Part shown: positions 1-7,289 of the stretch, in pieces
Layout of the letters: each line of letters opens with the position of its first letter
How positions within the stretch are numbered: the first letter of the stretch is position 1
Source: Acidobacteriota bacterium
GTDB lineage: Bacteria > Acidobacteriota > Terriglobia > Bryobacterales > Bryobacteraceae
Assembly: GCA_028876805.1 (NCBI GenBank)
Contig: JAGWQP010000030.1
Coordinates: 1 to 33,637 of the forward strand
Direction of reading: 5' to 3'
DNA length: 33,637 nt
Notes under the pieces: generated by a model
What the model was told of the DNA's origin: nothing
The model's database searches: none
The model's input: the letters and a program-made list of their open reading frames with translations, nothing else
Position numbers and translations under genes: made by a program

Positions 1-2
1 GC

Positions 3-440
3 GGGTCCGGCGGCTCCGACGGTTCTGACCAAGAGCTGCATTTGGTGGGAAACGCGAAGAAGATTGCGCTGATGGCGATCGGGCTGGCGTATCAAAAATA
101 CCTGAACGAACTCGAAAAACAGCAAGAAGTGATGACGACCATCGCTGACCTGATGATGGAGGCTTTCGCCATGGAATCGGTTCTGCTGCGAACGCGCAAG
201 CTGCGGGCGAGAGCGAAAGAAACCAACGCCGTCGACGCGTGCGCCGTGTTTCTCCGCGACGGGATAGCGCGGATGGAAGTTTCGGCGCGGCAGGTGCTGG
301 GCGCCTGCGCGGAGGGCGATGGGCTGCGGACTCAGATGGCCGTTCTGCGGCGGCTGGCCCGCTACGAGCCCGTGAACGCGGTGGCGCGGCGCCGGCAGAT
401 TTCCGCCCGGTCGCTGGCGCGCGAGCGGTACGGGGCCTGA
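3..440 (+). CDS. Acyl-CoA dehydrogenase, C-terminal fragment (5' end outside window)
   Basis: Frame is open from the window edge (GSGGSDGSDQELHLVGNAKKIALMAIGLAYQKYLNELEKQQEVMTTIADLMMEAFAMES...), resembling the C-terminal helical region of ACAD9/VLCAD-like acyl-CoA dehydrogenases; stop at 438-440. Confidence 0.7.
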   Translation, partial: GSGGSDGSDQELHLVGNAKKIALMAIGLAYQKYLNELEKQQEVMTTIADLMMEAFAMESVLLRTRKLRARAKETNAVDACAVFLRDGIARMEVSARQVLGACAEGDGLRTQMAVLRRLARYEPVNAVARRRQISARSLARERYGA

Positions 441-469
441 CTAGGCTGGGGCGGATCCGCGTTCCTTGC

Positions 470-1036
470 TTAGCGCTGCTGGAACATGGAAACGCCCGCG
501 ATTCCGGCAGCCCCTGTCGCGAGGCATTCTTGGATATTCGCGTCGGTCATTCCCCCTATCGCGAGCACCGGAATGGTAACAGCACGTACCGCTTGCCGGA
601 GCCGTTCCAGACCCTGAGATAGACCATAGGCGGCCTTGGACGGCGTGGCGAAGACCGGACCAAACACCGCAAAATCAGCGCCCTCCTGCTGAGCAGTAAG
701 AACCTCCTCTACCGAATGTGTGGAGACCCCGATCAGGAAGCCGGACGGCACCACCGCGCGCAGAGTGAGTGGCGCAATGGAGTCTGCGGGAAGGTGGACT
801 CCGTGGGCTCCCGCGGCGAGGGCCACGTCGCTGCGGTCGTTGATCAGGATCCGGGTAGAAGCTGCTGCTGCAATTGTGACGACGCGCCGGGCGAGATCGC
901 ACAGATCACGGGCGGACAGGTCTTTTTCGCGGATCTGAATAAACTCGACGTTGGCGGTGAGGGCTCGCACGACACAGGCAAGAAGCGCTTCGGCGCCGCC
1001 GGCCGCGCGGCGATCGGTGATGTAATATCGGATCAT
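470..1036 (-). CDS. thiE: Thiamine phosphate synthase
   Basis: MIRYYITDRRAAGG...FIQIREKDLSARDL...ILINDRSDVALAAGAHGVHLPADS...FGPVFATPSKAAYGLSQGLERLRQ...PVLAIGGM; typical ThiE motifs. The start at 1036 overlaps the upstream gene stop (ATGA). Confidence 0.92.
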   Translation of the reverse strand: MIRYYITDRRAAGGAEALLACVVRALTANVEFIQIREKDLSARDLCDLARRVVTIAAAASTRILINDRSDVALAAGAHGVHLPADSIAPLTLRAVVPSGFLIGVSTHSVEEVLTAQQEGADFAVFGPVFATPSKAAYGLSQGLERLRQAVRAVTIPVLAIGGMTDANIQECLATGAAGIAGVSMFQQR

Positions 1037-1623
1037 CCGAGCGGCTCGTAGTACCGCTCGCCAGCACAGGCGCGGCAGAGAGTGCGGCCCTCGCGGACCA
1101 CTTCGCGCTTGAAATTGATGCCTTCGCCGCACTGGGCGCACATTACTCGGGCGGCCTTATATCCGGGAAGATCTTCGACGCCGATCGAAACGCGCACCCA
1201 TTGGCGCTCGAACAGCTCCTCGCCGGACAGCTCGCGATACGCGTGCATCTGCTGCTGGTTCTTGTCGAGGATTTCCGGGTACGGTTCTCGCGCACGCTGC
1301 TTGGCGGTGTCGCGGGCCACCAGCCGGACTGCGCGCCGATCGCTAAGATCGCAGAAGGTAGCGGCGACTTTGCCGAAATCGCGGAACTTGAGCACACGTT
1401 TGCCCAGGCGGCAGCCGGTGACCACGGCGATGGCGTCAGTCGCACAGCGATCGATTTCGACGTAGGTGATGAGGCGTTTGCGGTCGGCGCCGACCGGGTC
1501 CGTGAGCCCCAGCAACCGGACCCCGTAGAGTGCCATCCACAGGCCGAGAATCTGGCCGGCACAGAGGTGCCCGTGGGCCGCTTCGGCCAGCTTCTCGTAC
1601 TCCGCAAACGTTTTGAGCGGCAT
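1033..1623 (-). CDS. FmdE-family protein (formylmethanofuran dehydrogenase subunit E-like) with C-terminal zinc ribbon
   Basis: AHGHLCAGQILGLWMALYG, EIDRCATDAIAVVTGCRLGKRVLKFRDFGKVAATF (FmdE signature) and CAQCGEGINFKREVVREGRTLCRACAGERYY (CxxC...CxxC ribbon). Start chosen at MPLKTFAEYEKLAEAAHGH. Confidence 0.88.
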   Translation of the reverse strand: MPLKTFAEYEKLAEAAHGHLCAGQILGLWMALYGVRLLGLTDPVGADRKRLITYVEIDRCATDAIAVVTGCRLGKRVLKFRDFGKVAATFCDLSDRRAVRLVARDTAKQRAREPYPEILDKNQQQMHAYRELSGEELFERQWVRVSIGVEDLPGYKAARVMCAQCGEGINFKREVVREGRTLCRACAGERYYEPLG

Positions 1624-1627
1624 CTGG

Positions 1628-2665
1628 TTAGAGAATGCGCAAGGCCTCGGGCGGGAGTTCGACCTGCCATCCTCTATTATCCTTCTGCCGATCGTACTCC
1701 TCACGCGAGAGGTCGGCGACGATGCCGCCGGAAAACTCTAGCCGTACCCCGTGCACGCGTTCAGACGCTCGCGACAGCTGCCGAGGACAGGCGTTGGCGA
1801 CCTCAGCAGAATCCGCCGAATGCACGCGGACCCGTTCCGGGCGGATGGCGACCAACACGCGATCGCCTCGAAAATGGCCGGGAACATAAGGCCCGACGAG
1901 TTCGAATGACTCAGAAGCGATCTCGATCCGCAAGCGGCTGCTATTGCGACCCGGGTCGAGCCCGGCAATGGTGCAATCGAACAGATTCGGAATGCCGAGC
2001 AGGCGGGCTACCGCCGCCGATTCGGGTTGGTCCAAGACTTCAGCCGGAGTCCCCTGGCGAAGAACTCTTCCGGCTTCGAGAACCAGCATCTGGCTGGCCA
2101 CGGCCGCACACAGATCGAGATCTCGCGTGGCCACCAACACAGGTCCGGTGAACTCGCGGCGAAGCTGCCGGCAAAGCGGTTCGGAGAAATCGGGATGGTC
2201 GACCAGAAGGAGCTTCGGCGCGGCTAGTAAGGCGCGAGCCAACGCGGCGCGCAACCTTAGAGCGGGATCGAGGTCTGCGGGGCGGCGCGGCGCGTCCGCC
2301 GAGAGAGCGAAGCGATCGAGCATCTCGGCGATTTGGCGGTGGCGTTCCAAGCGGGCGCCCCGGGCGGCGAAGGCCAGGTTCTGCCGCAGCGTCAGGTGCG
2401 GGAACAGAGAGTCACGGCGGGGAAGGTAGGTACAGCCGCGCCGGCGCGTGCGAACATGGACGCCGGCGTCGGCGTCGAACAGCAGGACATTCTCGCACAG
2501 GATGCGCCCGGAATCCGGGCGTACGAAGCCGGCAAGGATTTCGAGAATCAGGGTCTTGCCGGCTCCCCGAGGGCCGTACAGCGCCGTCACACCTCCGCCC
2601 GTCTCAAACTCGACATCGAGCGAAAAGCCCGGCGGGATCTTCTTACCGATGCGGGCGCGGATCAT
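1628..2665 (-). CDS. ModC-like ABC transporter ATP-binding protein, catalytic motifs divergent
   Basis: MIRARIGKKIPPGFSLDVEFETGGGVTALYGPRGAGKTLILEILAGFVRPDSGRI (Walker A), LFPHLTLRQNLAF, ARALLAAPKLLLVDHPD (Walker B-like) and TOBE-like C-terminus (VLVAIRPERVRV). The start overlaps the modB-like stop (2662-2665). Confidence 0.82.
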   Translation of the reverse strand: MIRARIGKKIPPGFSLDVEFETGGGVTALYGPRGAGKTLILEILAGFVRPDSGRILCENVLLFDADAGVHVRTRRRGCTYLPRRDSLFPHLTLRQNLAFAARGARLERHRQIAEMLDRFALSADAPRRPADLDPALRLRAALARALLAAPKLLLVDHPDFSEPLCRQLRREFTGPVLVATRDLDLCAAVASQMLVLEAGRVLRQGTPAEVLDQPESAAVARLLGIPNLFDCTIAGLDPGRNSSRLRIEIASESFELVGPYVPGHFRGDRVLVAIRPERVRVHSADSAEVANACPRQLSRASERVHGVRLEFSGGIVADLSREEYDRQKDNRGWQVELPPEALRIL

Positions 2666-3141
2666 CGCGAGATCCGGTGGGCGATCAGCACGATGGCGAA
2701 GCACTCGGCCACCACGCGCGCAAACGCCAATGCCGCGGCGGCGAAGGCCCGACGCCAGACCAGGGGGAACTCCACGCGCCACAGCACGCGCCACTCGGAT
2801 GCGCCGAGGCTGCGGGCGGCCTTGCCGTAGAGCGGGTCCAGTGCGGCGAACGCCGCGCGCCCCGCGCGCACCACGAGCGGCGCCGCCGACACGATCGACG
2901 CCCCCGCCATACCCCAAGACCACAGCGGCGGCTGGCCCAGTAGAAAGTACGAGCAGAGGATCGGCGCCGGAAGGGCCAACGCGCCCGCCGCGATGATGGC
3001 GACTTCCGGCCGGCCGGCAAACTGGCGGTTCACCAGCAACCAGGCCAGCGGCACGCCCAGGATAAGGGAAACGGCAGTCGACACCGCGGCCAGGCTCAGG
3101 GGTTCAGAGATGCCAATCACGAGACCCACGCGGACCCCCAA
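2662..3141 (-). CDS. ModB-like ABC transporter permease, short
   Basis: SEPLSLAAVSTAVSLILGVPLAWLLVNRQFAGRPE and EAA-loop-like YGKAARSLGASEWRVLWRVEFPLVWRR; 159 aa, TTG start directly abutting the upstream TAA. Confidence 0.78.
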   Translation of the reverse strand: MGVRVGLVIGISEPLSLAAVSTAVSLILGVPLAWLLVNRQFAGRPEVAIIAAGALALPAPILCSYFLLGQPPLWSWGMAGASIVSAAPLVVRAGRAAFAALDPLYGKAARSLGASEWRVLWRVEFPLVWRRAFAAAALAFARVVAECFAIVLIAHRISR

Positions 3142-4500
3142 TTATAGCTGCCGGAAACGGGCGCTGAAGTGCCGGAGGAAAGGCGGCTCTTCCACAATTT
3201 CCAGGCCGCGAACCTCGTGCTTGCGGTCGTTGACTTCGAGGATCGCCTCGACCACGTAATCGATGTGGCTTTGCGTGTAGACGCGGCGTGGGATGGCGAG
3301 GCGCAGCAGCTCGTGGGGGGCGGGGCGGCCTCCGGGCACGCTGAACATCACCGAGCCGATCTCGACCGAACGGATACTCGCGTGGCGGTAGAGTTCGACC
3401 GCCAGAGCCTGCCCGGGAAACTGGTGCGGCGGAATGTGCGGCAGCATGCGTGCGGCATCAATGTAAATCGCGTGCCCGCCGGGTGGCTCGACGATCGGCA
3501 CACCATGATCGGCGATATGGCGACCGAGGTAGCGGGTGGAAGCGATCCGGTAGCGTAGGTAATCGGGGTCGAGCACTTCTTCGAGGCCCACGGCAATGGC
3601 GTCGAGGTCGCGCCCGGCCAGTCCGCCGTACGTGGGGAAGCCCTCGGTGAGAATGAGGAGATTGGTCTGCTGCTGGGCCAGGCGGTCGTCGTTGGTGGAG
3701 AGAAAGCCGCCGATGTTGGCGAAGGCGTCCTTCTTCGCGGAGAATGTGCAGCCGTCCGCGAGGGAGAACATTTTCTGGGCGATCTGCTTGGGCGACCAGG
3801 AGGCGTAGCCGGGTTCGCGCTCGCGGATGAACCAGGCATTTTCCGCGAACCGGCAGGCATCGAGGTAGAGCGGGATATGGTGGCGGCGACAGACCTGCTC
3901 CACGGCTTCGATGTTGGCGAGAGAGACCGGCTGGCCGCCGCCCGAGTTGTTGGTCACCGTAAGCATCACCAGCGGGATATTGTCGGCGCCTTCGGCAGCG
4001 ATCAGGGATGCGAGGGCGGCCACGTCCATGTTGCCCTTGAAATCGAGGCGGGCCTGCGTATCGGCGGCTTCGGGGATGGGGAGGTTTACGGCGCGGGCGC
4101 CGGTGAATTCGATGTTGGCGCGGGTGGTATCGAAGTGGGCATTGGAGGGCACCACATTTCCCGGCCTGCACATCACGGAGAAGAGAATGCGTTCAGCCGC
4201 GCGGCCCTGGTGCGTGGGGATCATGTGGCGAAAACCGGTGAGGTCATCGGCGACGCGCTTGAGACGGAAGAAGCTCTCGCTTCCGGCGTAGGATTCGTCG
4301 CCGCGCATCACACCCGCCCACTGCTCGGTCGACATGGCGCTCGTGCCGGAATCGGTGAGCAGGTCGATCAGGATGTGGCGGGCTTCGATCCGAAACAGGT
4401 TGTAGCCCGCCTCGACCAGGTACCGCTCGCGTTCGGCGGCTGTGCTGTGGTGGAGAGGCTCGACGCTCTTGATGCGGAACGGCTCGATGATGGTCTTCAC
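3142..4500 (-). CDS. Beta-eliminating lyase, tryptophanase/tyrosine phenol-lyase family (tryptophanase favoured)
   Basis: Full-length PLP fold-type I lyase: SGTSAMSTEQWAGVMRGDESYAGSESF, PTHQGRAAERILF, TVTNNSGGGQPVS, LDACRFAENAWFI, FSAKKDAFANIGGF (PLP Lys), TEGFPTYGGLAGRDLDAIAVGLEE. The C-terminal LRHFSARF carries His as in tryptophanase LRHF rather than Phe as in TPL. Confidence 0.88.
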   Translation of the reverse strand: MKTIIEPFRIKSVEPLHHSTAAERERYLVEAGYNLFRIEARHILIDLLTDSGTSAMSTEQWAGVMRGDESYAGSESFFRLKRVADDLTGFRHMIPTHQGRAAERILFSVMCRPGNVVPSNAHFDTTRANIEFTGARAVNLPIPEAADTQARLDFKGNMDVAALASLIAAEGADNIPLVMLTVTNNSGGGQPVSLANIEAVEQVCRRHHIPLYLDACRFAENAWFIREREPGYASWSPKQIAQKMFSLADGCTFSAKKDAFANIGGFLSTNDDRLAQQQTNLLILTEGFPTYGGLAGRDLDAIAVGLEEVLDPDYLRYRIASTRYLGRHIADHGVPIVEPPGGHAIYIDAARMLPHIPPHQFPGQALAVELYRHASIRSVEIGSVMFSVPGGRPAPHELLRLAIPRRVYTQSHIDYVVEAILEVNDRKHEVRGLEIVEEPPFLRHFSARFRQL

Positions 4501-4506
4501 GAGGCG

Positions 4507-4512
4507 ATTATA
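4507..4512 (-). promoter_or_regulatory. Candidate -10 element (TATAAT) upstream of the lyase gene
   Basis: Exact TATAAT on the minus strand, with 6 nt (CGCCTC) between it and the GTG start at 4500; no convincing -35. Confidence 0.35.
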
Positions 4513-4745
4513 AATTCTTCACGGCTTCCTTACTACTTCCTTATGGAGAAAGCCTTATCATTGATTCACCAGGGTTTACGGTGTCAAAGGTTTTTCAATG
4601 CCCCACATAAAAATTATTGTCTTGTGAGTGTAACGGCCTGAGTCTTAAGATCCGGAGATACAGCTCGCAAGCTTCGTGCCCCCTGCCGTGCACGGATTCG
4701 GCGCTCCGGCGCCGGAACGGGAAAACCAACGATTTCAGGAGAATT

Positions 4746-5981
4746 ATGCGATTTCACAAGTTCGAACAAATCAGCGTATGTGTGCTCGGACTGGCGCTCG
4801 CCTCGGTGTGCGGTGCACAGAACGCCACCACACCCTCGGCATCGGGTCAGCAGACGGCAACTGCAGCGCCTGCCCCTGCCCCGCCGGCGCCACTTCCCAC
4901 GCCTTCCATAACCGGTCCGCTCTCGAACCTGCCCCCGGCCGAGTTCGAAGCCGGGCCTTTCGGCAAACTGGCGGTGAACGGTTTTCTCAGCGGCATGGGT
5001 CTCGTACAGAACAACCACATCCCAGTAGTAGATGACAGCAAGCAGGCGGCGCTGAGCAACGGACAGGTCTTTATTCAGAAAACCGACGGCTGGTTTCAGT
5101 TCTACCTGCAGGCCGGAGTCTACAATATTCCCGCCTTGGGAACGCCATTCCTCGCGTCGGACAAAACCGTGAGCGACTTCTGGGGTCCGGTGCCGGTCGC
5201 TTTCCTAAAACTACAGCCTGGCAAGAATACCTCGATTGAGATCGGTTCGCTGCCGACGCTGATCGGCGCCGAATACACCTTCACGTTCGAAAACATGAAC
5301 ATCAATCGTGGCCTGTTGTGGAACCAGGAAAATGCCATCAGCCGCGGAATCCAGCTCAATCAGACCATAGGTAAACTCGCCGCCTCGGTGAGTTGGAACG
5401 ACGGCTTCTATTCCGGCCGCTACTCGTGGCTGACCGGCTCGCTTACCTATACCAACGGGCCTCATGCCATCGCGTTCGTGGCGGGTGGCAACCTTGGGCA
5501 AACGCATTATCAGACCCTCGCCACGCCCGTGCAAAACAACGGTAGCATTTACAATGTCATCTACACATACTCGAAGGGGTCCTGGATTGTCCAGCCCTAC
5601 TTTCAATACACCAGTGTGCCGACCAACACGCAAATCGGCATCGTGGAAGGGGCCTCGACCACCGGCGGCGCGATCCTTGTGAATCACACCTTCAAGCACG
5701 GTTTTTCGCTTCCCGTGCGCTGGGAGTATATTTCAAGCTCCGGGAGCGCCGCTGCTGTCAACCTGATGTATGGTCCCGGCAGCGCGGGCACGTCGATCAC
5801 GGTGACTCCGACCTTTCAATATGGAGGATTCTTTGTTCGCGGGGACTTTGGATATGTTCACGCGAGCAATACCACGCCGGGTTCGGTTTTCGGTCCCGCT
5901 GGTTTGGACAACAACCAGACCCGGGCCGTGGCGGAATTTGGATACGTGTTTGGCAATAACATCGTGGAGAAGAAACCGTAG
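4746..5981 (+). CDS. Exported outer-membrane beta-barrel / putative porin
   Basis: AGGAGA RBS 4 nt before ATG; signal peptide MRFHKFEQISVCVLGLALASVCGAQ, Pro-rich linker, then amphipathic barrel-like strands (GKLAASVSWNDGFYSGRYSWLTGSLTYT...; ends FGYVFGNNIVEKKP). Confidence 0.75.
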   Translation: MRFHKFEQISVCVLGLALASVCGAQNATTPSASGQQTATAAPAPAPPAPLPTPSITGPLSNLPPAEFEAGPFGKLAVNGFLSGMGLVQNNHIPVVDDSKQAALSNGQVFIQKTDGWFQFYLQAGVYNIPALGTPFLASDKTVSDFWGPVPVAFLKLQPGKNTSIEIGSLPTLIGAEYTFTFENMNINRGLLWNQENAISRGIQLNQTIGKLAASVSWNDGFYSGRYSWLTGSLTYTNGPHAIAFVAGGNLGQTHYQTLATPVQNNGSIYNVIYTYSKGSWIVQPYFQYTSVPTNTQIGIVEGASTTGGAILVNHTFKHGFSLPVRWEYISSSGSAAAVNLMYGPGSAGTSITVTPTFQYGGFFVRGDFGYVHASNTTPGSVFGPAGLDNNQTRAVAEFGYVFGNNIVEKKP

Positions 5982-5995
5982 GCTTACACGCAGCG

Positions 5996-6024
5996 GGGCG
6001 GCCCGAGATAAATCTCGGCCGCCC
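5996..6024 (+). terminator. Hairpin downstream of porin, terminator-like
   Basis: GGGCGGCCCGAGA-TAAA-TCTCGGCCGCCC: 12-bp stem with one bulged C; no T-tract follows. Confidence 0.5.
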
Positions 6025-6052
6025 GCCTGCCCATCGCCAGGAGCGACCGCAA

Positions 6053-6517
6053 ATGTGTGATTACTCGTTGGCTTACTTTCCCAACCGCCTCGCGGTGGAG
6101 GGGGAGCAGTTGGTGGTGCATCGCTTTCCCTGCGGCACACTGGGGTTAGCGTCCTCCCGGCGTACCTTGTGGCAGCGGCTGTTTCCGAGCGGCGTGCCGG
6201 CGGTCTGCGTTCCCCCGGGAGCCCGACTGCGGATCGAGGATATCGCGCAGCCTCTGCAGCGTAGATTGGGGATCGGGGAGGTCGAAGAAGTCACTTTCGC
6301 CCAACAGAGCGCTGAAGCCTTTACCTATCGAGACGCAGTGCGTTTTGTTAGCGGGCGGGAGATTCTCCTCCAGCGTCTGCCGTGCGGCCTAAAGGTGGAA
6401 GTGTTGAGCCTGGGCGGGAGCGAGGAGAGTGGAAGCGGGAACAGGCAGGCCTCCGAGAGTGGCTTGGTCGAGGCGACGGCCGACAACGGAGGCGTCTTCG
6501 TTACCGCTGCTCGCTAA
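6053..6517 (+). CDS. Conserved hypothetical protein (MCDYSL N-terminus type)
   Basis: MCDYSLAYFPNRLAVEGEQLVVHRFPCGTLGLAS...FTYRDAVRFVSGREILLQRLPCGLKVEVLSL; AGGAG upstream. Resembles small uncharacterised proteins starting MCDYSL. Confidence 0.6.
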   Translation: MCDYSLAYFPNRLAVEGEQLVVHRFPCGTLGLASSRRTLWQRLFPSGVPAVCVPPGARLRIEDIAQPLQRRLGIGEVEEVTFAQQSAEAFTYRDAVRFVSGREILLQRLPCGLKVEVLSLGGSEESGSGNRQASESGLVEATADNGGVFVTAAR

Positions 6518-7289
6518 GTCTAAGCCAACAACGCGTCGCAGGATTCGACCAGTCACGGCGTAGGCGGCTGCGGCTGGCTTCCAGCTGTCCGTGAAGTGGC
6601 TGTCGTCTTGGGTCGCCGCGGGAGCGCGGATCTCACCAACTGGCTCGAGAGTTCGACCCGGTCCCCGGCCTCGATGTTGCCCTCCAGTCAGTTCCATGAA
6701 CATCACGTTTTCCCCACCCGGGCCTGAGGGTCCTATCGTCCGTTCTTGTCCGTAAGTTCCCGTATTGTCGCCCCAGGGCGAGCGCAACTTCAATGAGCGC
6801 CCACTCAGGCCCGCCAACCGGGGGTTACCTCTTCTCGACATCGGAGCCAAACTTCCGTCGCGCCGCAAGCCCTGTTGCTGGGAGCAAGCGATCTTAGCAA
6901 CGCGATAAATAGCCGCAGGCCAACCACCCCTCCGGAAAGGAGAAGGCCGCCAGAGAATCCCCCCAACGCCATGAGGCAGTCTTTACAGGCGGTTGCCCGG
7001 ATTGGATAGGCGCAAAGGACCCGGAGTCATTTAGCGCGAGCGAGTGGGCGGCACGGAGGGTACCGTCCACTGCATGGGAACATTTACGGTTCGAGCGTTC
7101 GATCGCCTATGCCGCGCAGTAAGCTGATCACAAAGACAGCCCCGGCCGTTCCAGATCGAGCGCCATAGCAGGCCCGATGCGTCTGGAGTGGCAAGCCTTC
7201 GTATTCGTCACAGAGTTCCGCTGTCATTGGATCAAGGCATGGCTTGTCGGCACGCCCTCAGTTGGTGCCACATGTTAGCCTGAATTTGA

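Noticed and set aside
3877-4641. 254-aa plus-strand ORF
   Set aside because: Antisense to the tryptophanase-like gene, which is clearly real.
6389-6868. 159-aa minus-strand ORF
   Set aside because: Partly antisense to the MCDYSL gene; Gly/Arg/Pro-rich, no family resemblance.
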